Of a stretch of 64,000 bases of DNA, positions 48,811 through 57,789 are shown piece by piece. Under the pieces are notes generated by a model. The model saw only the letters and a list, made by a program, of their open reading frames with translations, made no database searches and was not told the origin of the DNA. Every line of letters begins with the position of its first letter. Position 1 is the stretch's first letter. The position numbers and the translations under genes are program-made. Source of the stretch: Bacillus pumilus (lineage in GTDB: Bacteria > Bacillota > Bacilli > Bacillales > Bacillaceae); contig NZ_CP047089.1 of the NCBI RefSeq assembly GCF_009937765.1, forward strand, positions 3,656,272 to 3,720,271. The letters are read 5' to 3'.

Positions 48811-49004
48811 AGTGCTTGAAAAATATAAAAAGATCAGAAATTAAGAACTTTTTCCTATTTCCCTCTTAAAATGTGTCTAAAATGTGACGGTTGTGTTTTT
48901 GGCAAACTAAATTGAGAATAGACACAGTCTATTCTACACTATGTGGATTTTTTTGAATTACATTTAAAAAGTGCTGTTGGATTTGAAATGAGTGCTTGAT
49001 GAAA

Positions 49005-49085
49005 TTATTTGCTGTAAGGCGTCTCTGTCTGTTTAAAAATTGGCGGCTAACAAACAGACAGACAGGGGCGGCTTACAGCAAATAA
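49005..49085. repeat. Long imperfect inverted repeat
   Basis: Left arm 49005-49034 (TTATTTGCTGTAAG...CTGTCTGTTT), right arm 49052-49085 (AAACAGACAG...CTTACAGCAAATAA), 17-base loop. About 30 bp pair with a 4-base insertion (an extra GACA unit) and a few mismatches. No T-run on either strand, so not an ordinary terminator. Confidence 0.8.
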
Positions 49086-49153
49086 AAAAATGGATTCATG
49101 AAATTGGTCTATGTAGTCAATGACTATACGCAGGGACTAACCTTATTCCTCAA

Positions 49154-49360
49154 CATAAGGAAGATGGTAAGTGGGTAACACTTAAAACGAACAGCCCAAA
49201 CCCACTCAAGCCTGGTCAAAAAGATCATGATGAATGGTCTATTAAAGAAGCATTAGGGAATAAAAAAGGAACATACCGATTTAAAGTGGATGCTGAACGA
49301 TATGACAATTGCTGGCTCAATGACCTTTACGATAGTAACAATCTTTGTCGCATGGTTTAA
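49154..49360 (+). pseudogene. Phage gene fragment without start
   Basis: Open frame KEDGKWVTLKTNSPNPLKPG...[14 protein letters not shown]. It overlaps the holin-like gene in another frame, so its 3' end is probably not real. Identity unknown. Confidence 0.3.
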
Positions 49361-49427
49361 AAATAACTATGTGACCGATAAAGGTAGGCTGCAAAAAGAA
49401 GTTCTACAAAATAGATTAACAAAATAA
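49302..49427 (+). CDS. Small phage membrane protein, holin-like
   Basis: 41 residues: one TM segment ([19 protein letters not shown]) and a charged tail [20 protein letters not shown]. It precedes the amidase remnant, as small holins or holin partners do. Assigned from topology and place only. Confidence 0.4.
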   Translation: MTIAGSMTFTIVTIFVAWFKNNYVTDKGRLQKEVLQNRLTK

Positions 49428-49489
49428 AGAGCTGCCACATTGTTTACTTTCTTTCGCATTCGTTAAATAAACAATTAATTTTTAACGTT

Positions 49490-49603
49490 TTATCGGGTGA
49501 ATTTCTTGAAAATTTCCCAAGCGATAATTGAAAATAAATAAATAAATCCTATACCGAGAACGATTATTAACGTTATAACTAATACACCATTCCAATTAGT
49601 CAA
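49490..49603 (-). CDS. Tiny membrane protein, prophage-associated
   Basis: 37 residues, TTG start behind TAGGAAA. A single strongly hydrophobic helix (VLVITLIIVLGIGFIYLFSI) with a basic tail (KKFTR). Antisense to the lysis-region remnants. Could be a type I toxin-like peptide or a phage protein; no evidence for either beyond shape. Confidence 0.4.
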   Translation of the reverse strand: MTNWNGVLVITLIIVLGIGFIYLFSIIAWEIFKKFTR

Positions 49604-49769
49604 TGAAATTTCCTACTTTCTCTTTTTGCGTATTTTCCCCAAAATCATTTTTAATATAAGTTGGAAATAGGAAACTTTTTTATGGATTTCAAAATATTTT
49701 AAAGAATCTTAGTCTTAAATCTGATCTATTGGAACGATGCCTTTACTTTTTCCAATTTAAAATAATCAG

Positions 49770-50546
49770 AGGAGAAAGAGTAACCGCAACAGACCAGGCA
49801 ACTATATGAAACCTTTATATATTACGGTTCATAATACAGCTAACACAGCAAAAGGGGCAAACGCAGCGAGTCACGCATCGTTTGTGAAACCGATCTAGTA
49901 CAGGTGTAAGCTGGCACTACACGGTGGATGATAAAGTTATCTATCAACATCTGCCGTTAAATGAAAACGGATGGCACGCAGGAACGGTAGAGGAACGGGA
50001 AACATGAAGTCAATTGGAATTGAAATTTGTGAAAACGCAGACGGTAATTTTGAGAAGGCGGTCGAGAACGCTCAAAGGTTAATTCGCCAGCTAATGAAAG
50101 AGCAAAGCATTCCATTGGCAAATGTTGTACCGCATAAGAGATGGAGTGGGAAAGAATGCCCTCGTAAGTTGCTTAATCGCTGGGACAGTTTCAAAGCCGG
50201 GATCGCCGTTGCTCACATAAGTAAAAAGCCGACTGTTAAACCAACAAAAGCAGAACCATCCAAAACAGCAGCTTCAAAGCCTGCTAAAAAATCATATGGC
50301 TTGCCAACAGGAATTTTAAAAGTTACAAAGCCTTTTACAAAGGGGACAGGCGTAAAAGCCATACAGGAAGCCCTAGCGGCGGTTTACTACTACTCCGATA
50401 AAGGCGCAAAAAGTAACGGCATTGATGGCTATTATGGTCCAAAAACAGCGAATGCGGTCAAGCGGTTCCGGCTTATGCAGGGGCTTGCTGCCGATGGCAT
50501 CTATGGTCCTAAAACCAAAGTGGCTCTTAAAAAGGCATTGAAATAA
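49770..50546 (+). pseudogene. N-acetylmuramoyl-L-alanine amidase (phage endolysin), frameshifted
   Basis: Amidase_2 fold: ITVHNTANTAKGANAASHAS with zinc His, then a frameshift near 49893, SWHYTVDDKVIYQHLPLNENGWHAG, a second frameshift near 49988, then NMKSIGIEICENADG and HKRWSGKECPRKLL. A C-terminal peptidoglycan-binding domain (about 50330-50546: GIDGYYGPKTANAVKRF, DGIYGPKTKVALKKAL) is intact. Resembles XlyA/CwlA. The 3' part still has a long open frame from 49971, but the catalytic domain is broken. Confidence 0.85.
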
Positions 50547-50714
50547 GTAACAAAATGAAAAAAGACCTCACATCATAGGAGGTTCCTCTGTCATATTTTG
50601 ACCAAATCTCCTAATGGTTATAACTTCTATATGTAAATAATCACTTTCCAATTCTACTTACATATATTATACAGAGCGCATGTCTTTCATTTCTCATGTT
50701 TTTCCCCATCTAGA

Positions 50715-50750
50715 GAAAATCTCCTCCTAGGGGGAGATTTTCTTTTTGTG
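50715..50750 (+). terminator. Terminator behind lysin remnant
   Basis: GAAAATCTCC / GGGAGATTTTC stem with TTTTTGTG. Confidence 0.75.
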
Positions 50751-51050
50751 TTTTTATCTTTTTTCTTGTGAAAGGGAAAAATTTATTTTAATATCTTACA
50801 AATACTTTTTTGAAAACTATATAAGAAAAAGAACATTATATACGTTATCAATAATAAAAATATTTTTATTGAACATCTTTTAATCTTAGTCTTTTTAATC
50901 ATTTATGTAGAGAAACAGGAGCATATTCAGATTAGTTACATAGAGTGTTTAAGGGGTGATGTTAAAATGAGAAGATGTAAACATTGTGGAAAATTATGTA
51001 CATCTCATTCAGGTTACACTAATCGGATAACTAACTCTTTTTCCCATACA

Positions 51051-51112
51051 AAAAACACCTCCAAATTGTTTTCAGATATGCTATACCCGATTTTCAATTT
51101 AAAGGTGTTTTT
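51051..51112. repeat. Hairpin element near the prophage/yfmP border
   Basis: AAAAACACCT (51051-51060) pairs with AGGTGTTTTT (51103-51112), and AAATTG (51063-51068) with CAATTT (51095-51100). Followed by a GGGGTCAGTCCC dyad at 51129-51140. Confidence 0.55.
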
Positions 51113-51204
51113 ATTTGTCTCACTTTATGGGGTCAGTCCCACATTCTACAGGGTTTTTTCCTTTACCTCAAAACACGTGAGAATCAGGAACTCAAACATT
51201 TACG

Positions 51205-51233
51205 TTTACGTTAAGGTAATAAAGGTGTATAAT
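51205..51233 (+). promoter_or_regulatory. yfmP promoter with MerR-type dyad
   Basis: TTTACG (51205-51210), 17 bases, TATAAT (51228-51233). TTAC-N6-GTAA (51206-51219) overlaps the -35 and start of the spacer. Confidence 0.5.
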
Positions 51234-51266
51234 AAATGATGAATTGATGAGCAGGAGGCACTGGCA

Positions 51267-51692
51267 ATGGATTGGATGAAAATTGATCAAGTGGCGAAAA
51301 GAAGCGGACTGACGAAACGGACGATTCGTTTCTATGAAGAAATTGGTTTATTATCAGCACCAAAGCGGACAGAGGGCGGTGTCAGGCTGTACTCAGAGGA
51401 CGACATGGAAGAACTAGAAAAAGTTATGCAGGCAAAAGAGGTACTCGGTTTTTCTTTACAAGAGCTTCAATCGTTTATGGAAATAGGGAAGCAGTTAGAG
51501 CTGAATAAAGAAGGCTACTTGCTGTCGCTTGATCCGAAGGAACGATTAGAAAAGCTGTTAGATATTGAGGCGCAGCTGACTGTGCAACATCAATTAATTA
51601 CAAAAAAGCTTGAAACGATTCAATCCTTTAAAAAGGATCTTGAAACGATGAAAGATAGAGCGGCTCATGCGATTGAGCAACTACAAAAATAA
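51267..51692 (+). CDS. yfmP: MerR family regulator YfmP
   Basis: 141 residues. MerR winged helix (KIDQVAKRSGLTKRTIRFYE, residues 5-24, EIGLLSAPKRTEGGVRLYS) and a dimerising coiled coil (about 75-140), with no metal-binding Cys. Next to the MFS gene it regulates in B. subtilis (yfmPO). AGGAGG site. Confidence 0.88.
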   Translation: MDWMKIDQVAKRSGLTKRTIRFYEEIGLLSAPKRTEGGVRLYSEDDMEELEKVMQAKEVLGFSLQELQSFMEIGKQLELNKEGYLLSLDPKERLEKLLDIEAQLTVQHQLITKKLETIQSFKKDLETMKDRAAHAIEQLQK

Positions 51693-51748
51693 ACACCTCA
51701 GTGTGTTTATTTTATTTTGTCAACATTTGAAGGAAAGGTTCTGATGGA

Positions 51749-52939
51749 ATGAAGGAAGAAGAAGTGTTAAAACAGCGTACAAGTCTACTTAGGCAGCCGA
51801 AGGCCGTCTGGGCTGTTGCCTTTGCATGTGTGATTTCATTTATGGGGATAGGACTTGTGGATCCAATTTTGCCGGCGATTGCATCACAATTAGATGCATC
51901 TCCAAGTCAGGTCTCTCTGTTGTTTACGAGCTACTTACTTGTGACCGGCTTTGTGATGTTTTTTACCGGCTTTCTCTCTAGTCGAATTGGTGCGAAATGG
52001 ACATTATTAATCGGACTTATTTTTATTATTGTCTTTTCTGCTTTAGGTGGTACCTCTTCAACGATTAATGAATTAATCGGCTATAGAGGCGGATGGGGCA
52101 TTGGGAATGCCTTATTCATTTCAACGGCTCTCTCTGTCATTGTCGGTGTGTCTGTTGGAGGAAGTGCGAAGGCCATTATTTTATACGAGGCCGCACTAGG
52201 TCTTGGGATTTCAGTTGGACCGCTGCTTGGCGGAGAGCTTGGGACGATCTCTTGGCGCGGACCATTCTTTGGTGTTGCGGTATTAATGCTTGTTGCTCTT
52301 TTAGCCATTACGTTTATGCTTCCGCCGATGCAAAAACCTCAGAAAAAGGTGAAATTATTTGAGGCTGTCGGGGCGTTAAAATATAAAGGGCTTTTAACGA
52401 TGGCATCTGCCGCTTTCTTATACAATTTTGGTTTCTTTGTGCTTTTAGCGTATTCGCCATTTGTGCTTCATCTGGATGAGCATGGTCTTGGTTATGTCTT
52501 TTTTGGATGGGGGCTATTTTTGGCCGTCACATCTGTCTTCTTAGCGCCAGTCATTCATCGCAAGCTTGGAACATTGACTTCTCTTGTGGTACTTTTTGCT
52601 TCGTTTGCTGTGATTTTATTCGGTATTGGCATTTGGACTTCACATATTGTCGTCGTCATCTGCGGAATTGTCATTGCTGGGGGGATTCTTGGCATGATCA
52701 ATACGGTGCTCACGACCGCTGTGATGGGATCAGCACCAGTTGAGCGTTCCATTGCTTCATCCTCTTACAGTGCTGTGCGGTTTATTGGGGGCGCGATTGC
52801 TCCTTGGATTGCCGGCGTACTTGCTGAATCTTATACAGCGAGCACCCCTTACTATGTTGGGGCGGCTGTCGTTCTGTTGGGCATGATTATCCTGCTAATT
52901 GGTCGTAAGCATCTTATCCATATTCAAGCAGGTCATTAA
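51749..52939 (+). CDS. yfmO: MFS efflux transporter YfmO
   Basis: 396 residues, the B. subtilis YfmO length, with 12 TM helices. MGIGLVDPILPAIASQL opening and the SRIGAKWTLLIG motif A loop of drug/H+ antiporters. Efflux of an unknown compound; linked to yfmP control. A weak hairpin ATAAACAC/GTGTTTAT lies between yfmP and yfmO (51690-51712). Confidence 0.88.
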   Translation: MKEEEVLKQRTSLLRQPKAVWAVAFACVISFMGIGLVDPILPAIASQLDASPSQVSLLFTSYLLVTGFVMFFTGFLSSRIGAKWTLLIGLIFIIVFSALGGTSSTINELIGYRGGWGIGNALFISTALSVIVGVSVGGSAKAIILYEAALGLGISVGPLLGGELGTISWRGPFFGVAVLMLVALLAITFMLPPMQKPQKKVKLFEAVGALKYKGLLTMASAAFLYNFGFFVLLAYSPFVLHLDEHGLGYVFFGWGLFLAVTSVFLAPVIHRKLGTLTSLVVLFASFAVILFGIGIWTSHIVVVICGIVIAGGILGMINTVLTTAVMGSAPVERSIASSSYSAVRFIGGAIAPWIAGVLAESYTASTPYYVGAAVVLLGMIILLIGRKHLIHIQAGH

Positions 52940-52980
52940 AAAAAAAAGCCTTATATCTTTTTCAGATATAAGGCTTTTTG
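52938..52980. terminator. Bidirectional yfmO/yfmM terminator
   Basis: AAAAAGCCTTATATCT-TTTTC-AGATATAAGGCTTTTT, a 16-bp perfect stem. Confidence 0.9.
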
Positions 52981-52983
52981 CCG

Positions 52984-54537
52984 TTATAATACTTTTGTCG
53001 TCCAAGATTCGCAATTCCAAGTTTCAGTGGCTACATCTTGATAAAATTCAGGTTCGTGAGAGATCAATAAGACGCTCCCTTTGTATTCTTTCAATGCACG
53101 TTTTAGTTCTTCTTTCGCATCAACATCCAAGTGATTGGTCGGCTCATCGAGAACAAGTAGGTTGGTTTCTTCATTGATCAACTTACAAAGACGGACCTTT
53201 GCTTTTTCTCCACCGCTTAAAACAGACACGCGGCTTTCAATATGTTTTGTCGTTAATCCGCATTTAGCAAGGGCAGCTCTCACTTCATATTGCGTGTAAG
53301 AAGGGAAGGTGCTCCATACTTCTTCAATACAAGTGTTGCTGTTTTGTTCTTTTACTTCTTGCTCAAAGTAACCAATATGAAGGAATTCTCCGCGTTCCAC
53401 CTCACCCGAAATCGGAGAAATTTCTCCAAGGAGACTTCGCAGCAATGTCGTTTTTCCAATCCCGTTAGCACCGTAAAGCGCAATTTTTTGCCCACGTTCC
53501 ATTTTCAGATTCAATGGACGAGAGAGTGGTTCATCATAACCAATGACCAAATCTTTTGTTTCAAAAATCAATTTCCCAGAAGTCCGTGCCGCTTTAAAGT
53601 GGAATTCAGGCTTTGGTTTTTCTGCTGCGAGTTCAATCATATCCATCTTATCTAGTTTCTTTTGACGGGACATGGCCATATTTCTTGTGCTGACACGCGC
53701 TTTGTTTCTTGCCACAAAATCCTTTAATTCAGCGACTTCCTGTTGCTGCCTTTTGTAAGCTGCTTCAAGCTGGCTCTTTTTGACTTCGTACACTTGTTTA
53801 AATTGATCATAATCACCAACATAGCGCGTTAGCTCTTGATTTTCAACATGATAGATCAAGTTAATCACGCTGTTTAAAAACGGAATATCATGTGAAATGA
53901 GGATAAACGCATTTTCATATTCCTGTAAATAGCGCTTCAGCCACTCAATATGCTGCTCATCTAAATAGTTGGTCGGCTCATCGAGAAGGAGAATTTCTGG
54001 CTTCTCTAACAGCAATTTCGCAAGCAATACTTTTGTACGCTGTCCGCCGCTCAGCTCAGTCACATCACGGTCCAGCCCAAGATCGGTTAACCCAAGACCT
54101 CTCGCTATTTCTTCGACCTTGGAATCAATGATATAGAAATCATTGTTTGTGAGCGCATCTTGAATGACGCCCACTTCCTCTAACAGCTTTTCCAGCTCAT
54201 CAGGATCGGCTTCACCCATTTTGCCGTAAATGTCATTCATCGCTGCTTCCATTGAAAATAAATAGTGGAATGCATCCTGAAGCACTTCGCGGATCGTTCG
54301 TCCCTTTTCTAGCACAGTGTGCTGATCCAGGTAACCGACACGGACATTTTTTGCCCATTCCACTTTTCCTGCATCTGGCTCCAGCTTGCCAGTAATAATA
54401 TTCATAAACGTTGACTTTCCTTCACCGTTGGCGCCAATTAAACCAACATGCTCGCCTTTTAATAAACGGAAGGAGACTTCGTGAAAAATGGCTCTGTCGC
54501 CAAAGCCATGGCTTAAATCTTTAACAGATAATATCAT
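52984..54537 (-). CDS. yfmM: ABC-F family ATPase YfmM
   Basis: 517 residues, two ABC cassettes in one chain and no TM. Walker A GANGEGKST (near 37) and GANGIGKTT (near 353), signatures LSGGQRTKV and LSGGEKAKV, and the charged inter-domain linker (about 240-290) that reaches the ribosomal P-site. ABC-F proteins act on stalled or antibiotic-bound ribosomes. Divergent from yfmL. The B. subtilis YfmM is about this size. Confidence 0.9.
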   Translation of the reverse strand: MILSVKDLSHGFGDRAIFHEVSFRLLKGEHVGLIGANGEGKSTFMNIITGKLEPDAGKVEWAKNVRVGYLDQHTVLEKGRTIREVLQDAFHYLFSMEAAMNDIYGKMGEADPDELEKLLEEVGVIQDALTNNDFYIIDSKVEEIARGLGLTDLGLDRDVTELSGGQRTKVLLAKLLLEKPEILLLDEPTNYLDEQHIEWLKRYLQEYENAFILISHDIPFLNSVINLIYHVENQELTRYVGDYDQFKQVYEVKKSQLEAAYKRQQQEVAELKDFVARNKARVSTRNMAMSRQKKLDKMDMIELAAEKPKPEFHFKAARTSGKLIFETKDLVIGYDEPLSRPLNLKMERGQKIALYGANGIGKTTLLRSLLGEISPISGEVERGEFLHIGYFEQEVKEQNSNTCIEEVWSTFPSYTQYEVRAALAKCGLTTKHIESRVSVLSGGEKAKVRLCKLINEETNLLVLDEPTNHLDVDAKEELKRALKEYKGSVLLISHEPEFYQDVATETWNCESWTTKVL

Positions 54538-54689
54538 TTTTTACACCTCAAATAGATTCAAAACGGCTAGTGCCTCTCATGATTATATCGAACTGTCCGT
54601 CTCGATAAAAGCATCAAAAGAAAAATTGCGTTTCAAAGCTGATTTTGAGATACTAAAGGATAGATTGAATGAGGATAAAGGAGATCGAC

Positions 54690-55832
54690 ATGATAGAAAA
54701 TTGGGCATTTTTGAAAGAAGCAAAGCCATTTATTCAAGAGAACTTCCAATCGGCTGGCTTCGAAAAACCAACAGCTATACAAGAAAAAACAGCAGAATGG
54801 ATTACGGAGAAGCGTGATGTGATCGCAGAATCGCCTACGGGAACGGGGAAGACACTGGCGTATGTGTTGCCGCTTTTAAATAAAATCGATGTGAATATCA
54901 AGCACCCACAAGTCTTAATCTTGGCACCATCAAGAGAGCTTGTGATGCAAATTTTTGATGTCGTGCAAGAGTTTAAACAAGGATCAGACATCAAAGCGGT
55001 CTCCTTGATTGGTGGAGCAAACATCAAAAAACAGCAAGAAAAACTAAAAAAACACCCGAACATCGTTGTCGCAACACCTGGGCGTGTACAAGAATTAATC
55101 AAAATGAAGAAACTGAAAATGCACGAAGTCAAAACAATCGTGCTAGATGAAGCAGATCAGCTTCTTGTGCCAGAGCATATGAAAACGATCCAAGCGATCA
55201 TTAAATCCACACTAAAAGAAAGACAAATCCTTTGTTTTTCTGCGACCTTGAAAGACGAAACGGTTCAACTGATTAAAGAAATGACATCTGAACCAGAAGT
55301 ATTGAAAATTGCTCGAAGTGAGGAAGAAGCGCAGAAAGTAGGACACTATTATCTGTTATGTGACCAGCGTGACAAAGTAAAACTACTGCAAAAGCTATCA
55401 CGGCTTGAGGACATGCATGCGCTCGTTTTTGTGCGTGATATTACGAATCTAAGCATTTATGCAGAGAAATTAGCGTATCACCATGTCGACCTTGGTGTCC
55501 TTCATAGTGAAGCGAAAAAAGCAGAGCGAGCTATCATCTTAAAGGAATTTGAACAGCGTGAATTCCCGCTTCTTCTTGCAACAGATATCGCAGCAAGAGG
55601 GATCGATATTGACGATCTGCCTTACGTAATCCATGCCGACCTGCCAAACGAAGAAGGCTATATTCACCGTTCAGGCAGAACCGGTCGAGCAGGAAAAGAA
55701 GGAGCTGTCATCAGCCTCGTCACACCTCAAGAGCATACAACGCTCAAAAAAATGGCGAAAAAGCTACATCTTTCGCTTCAGGAAATTGTTTATAAGCAAG
55801 GCCAACTGCATCTTGCGCCGAAGCAAGCATAA
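54690..55832 (+). CDS. yfmL: DEAD-box RNA helicase YfmL
   Basis: 380 residues. Q motif (FEKPTAIQEKTAEW), Walker A ESPTGTGKT, DEAD box LDEADQLL, SAT, and C-terminal HRSGRTGRAG. No C-terminal RNA-binding tail. B. subtilis YfmL acts in 70S ribosome maturation and cold growth. Start at MIENWAFLKE (54690) after AAAGGAG. Confidence 0.92.
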   Translation: MIENWAFLKEAKPFIQENFQSAGFEKPTAIQEKTAEWITEKRDVIAESPTGTGKTLAYVLPLLNKIDVNIKHPQVLILAPSRELVMQIFDVVQEFKQGSDIKAVSLIGGANIKKQQEKLKKHPNIVVATPGRVQELIKMKKLKMHEVKTIVLDEADQLLVPEHMKTIQAIIKSTLKERQILCFSATLKDETVQLIKEMTSEPEVLKIARSEEEAQKVGHYYLLCDQRDKVKLLQKLSRLEDMHALVFVRDITNLSIYAEKLAYHHVDLGVLHSEAKKAERAIILKEFEQREFPLLLATDIAARGIDIDDLPYVIHADLPNEEGYIHRSGRTGRAGKEGAVISLVTPQEHTTLKKMAKKLHLSLQEIVYKQGQLHLAPKQA

Positions 55833-55835
55833 AAA

Positions 55836-56060
55836 AGGACCCTGCCACATGGAGGGTCTCAGCGTGTAGACAAACCCTCGCATTCGGTGTCAGTCCTGCG
55901 TGCTGGTGCTCACGAATGTCAAATTCGCTCCGCGCCAGTACTCGTCCTTCCTATACTGCAAAGGTTTTCTATCACGCTGAAAAAGAGACAAAGGGCTAAA
56001 ATCAAGATCATTTTAGCCCTTTGTCAACAATCTAAGGACCCTACCACATGGAGGGTCCTT
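55836..56060. repeat. Repeat element inserted in the yfmL/yfmJ terminator
   Basis: A 22-base motif GGACCCT-[G/A]-CCACATGGAGGGTC occurs at 55837-55858 and 56036-56057. Between them is an element with ends TCAGCGTG (55859-55866) and CACGCTGA (55973-55980), then a 15-bp perfect hairpin ACAAAGGGCTAAAAT/ATTTTAGCCCTTTGT (55988-56024). The last copy forms a complete terminator. Looks like a small mobile (MITE-like) element that duplicated its target. Confidence 0.55.
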
Positions 56061-56065
56061 TCTTT

Positions 56066-57070
56066 TTATGAAATTTTGACAAGCTGTTTTCCGACATTTT
56101 CTCCTTTGAATAGTCCAATGAATGCATCCGGAATGTTGTCAAAGCCTTCAATGATTGTTTCTTTATAAGTCAGTTTGTCTTCTTTTACCCATTGTGCGAG
56201 GTCTCTTGCTGCTTCTTCAAAACGATCTGAGTAGTTGGCAACAATGAAGCCTTGCATCAATGCACTTGTTTTAATAAGTTTTGTTTGCACACGCGGTCCA
56301 ATGTCCTCGCTTGCGCTAATGTTATAAGACGAAATCGCGCCGCACACCGGAATACGTGCAAAGCGGTTCAAATGATTCATCACGGCATCAGATATTTCGC
56401 CGCCTACATTGTCAAAATACACATCGACGCCGTTAGGGCACGCCTTTGCAATGGCATCATCTAAATCATTTGTTGTTTTATAATTAATTGTTTCATCAAA
56501 GCCCAGCTCTTTTAAATAAGCCAGCTTATCATCAGATCCCGCAATCCCAACGACGTGAGCGCCTTTGATCTTAGCAATTTGTCCCACAACGGAACCAACA
56601 GCACCTGCGGCCCCAGAAATGACAACAGTCTCGCCTTCTTTTGGCTGACCAATCGCAAGAAGACCGAAATAAGCGGTTTGCCCTGGCATGCCTAAAATGC
56701 CTAAATAATAGGACAACGGCGCAATAGATGGATCAATTTTTGTGAGAGAATCAGCTTTGGCCGTGGAATATTCTTGCCAGCCAAGGAATCCAAGTACAAA
56801 ATCACCTTTTTCAAATTGAGGCGATTTGGATTCAACGACTTCTCCGACAACACCGCCCTGAATCACTTCATTTAGCTTGAATGGAGGTGTATAGGATTTT
56901 GTATCCTGCATCCGTCCTCTCATATAAGGATCTACAGAAACATATTTCGTTTGAATCAAGACTTCACCATCTTGCGGCACAGGTATATCGACTGTTTCAA
57001 AATGAAAAACATCTTTTGTAGGTAATCCTTGTGGACGTTTGGCTAATTGAATTTGCTTTTGTTGACTCAT
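56066..57070 (-). CDS. yfmJ: NADP-dependent oxidoreductase YfmJ (zinc-less MDR)
   Basis: 334 residues. Medium-chain dehydrogenase fold without zinc ligands; nucleotide motif SGAAGAVGSVVGQIAKIKG near 155-173. Related to leukotriene B4 12-hydroxydehydrogenase/curcumin reductase types that reduce enones. B. subtilis YfmJ counterpart. Converges with yfmL. AGGGAGG site. Confidence 0.9.
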   Translation of the reverse strand: MSQQKQIQLAKRPQGLPTKDVFHFETVDIPVPQDGEVLIQTKYVSVDPYMRGRMQDTKSYTPPFKLNEVIQGGVVGEVVESKSPQFEKGDFVLGFLGWQEYSTAKADSLTKIDPSIAPLSYYLGILGMPGQTAYFGLLAIGQPKEGETVVISGAAGAVGSVVGQIAKIKGAHVVGIAGSDDKLAYLKELGFDETINYKTTNDLDDAIAKACPNGVDVYFDNVGGEISDAVMNHLNRFARIPVCGAISSYNISASEDIGPRVQTKLIKTSALMQGFIVANYSDRFEEAARDLAQWVKEDKLTYKETIIEGFDNIPDAFIGLFKGENVGKQLVKIS

Positions 57071-57178
57071 GTCAAATCCTCCCTTTCACTTGCAGCCTAG
57101 ATTTACATTAACATGATGCTTCTTTTCATTCAAAACATACGGTCTATTTCAAACACATACAAAAAAGCAGCCACCATC

Positions 57179-57568
57179 TTATAGATGAGGACTACTTTTT
57201 TGGAAGTCAACAGAGAGGAGCGGCGGCAGACAGCCAAACAGCTGATACACGTCCGCATCACGTTCTTTTAACAAATATTCGTTCGCATTTTGCATGGAGG
57301 CTTTCATCATATCGCGCGTCACAAAAGGATAAAGGATATTCAAGTATGAGGACAACAGGTCTTGTGGATCTTGTTCAATCGACTCGATATCTCCAATGTT
57401 AATAATGATGGAAAAGAGATAATCAATGGAGATGCGAAAGTGCTGTTCAGCAAACAATGTAAGCGGCTCTGCTTTTGCTTCTTCAGGATTCCATTTTTGA
57501 AAAAGCTGTTTCACCAAATCACTGACAACCCAAGCATTAAACTGCTGCTCCGCTGAAAAGTAATACAT
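57179..57568 (-). CDS. yfmB: YfmB-like protein
   Basis: 129 residues. Soluble, acidic, with a MYYFSAEQQFNAWVVSDLVK start and LTLFAEQHFRISIDYLFSII core. Similar in size and opening to B. subtilis YfmB, function unknown. Start at 57568 after GAGGTAGAG; the longer frame has 29 unconserved residues. Confidence 0.7.
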   Translation of the reverse strand: MYYFSAEQQFNAWVVSDLVKQLFQKWNPEEAKAEPLTLFAEQHFRISIDYLFSIIINIGDIESIEQDPQDLLSSYLNILYPFVTRDMMKASMQNANEYLLKERDADVYQLFGCLPPLLSVDFQKSSPHL

Positions 57569-57731
57569 CAGCTCTACCTCATTTCTAGCCTCCAGTACAA
57601 GAATTGTACAATAAAACAGCAGGGATGAACATAATATTTCAGAAAATTTAGTCATTTTTACAGGCTTTTTGTCAAAAATAAGTCAATAGGCATGGTTAGT
57701 ACACAATGTAATATGGATGTGCTCAAAGAAG

Positions 57732-57756
57732 GTTTAATGATAAAAGTGACGGGTAA
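57732..57756 (+). promoter_or_regulatory. Sigma-B promoter of yflT
   Basis: GTTTAA (57732-57737), 13 bases, GGGTAA (57751-57756). Near-perfect sigma-B. Confidence 0.85.
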
Positions 57757-57789
57757 AAGATTCGTAAGACGCTAAAGGAGGAATATAAA

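Noticed and set aside
50967-51239. 90-residue frame MRRCKHCGKLC... before yfmP
   Set aside because: Only the first residues look protein-like; the rest reads through an inverted repeat, a dyad and the yfmP promoter.
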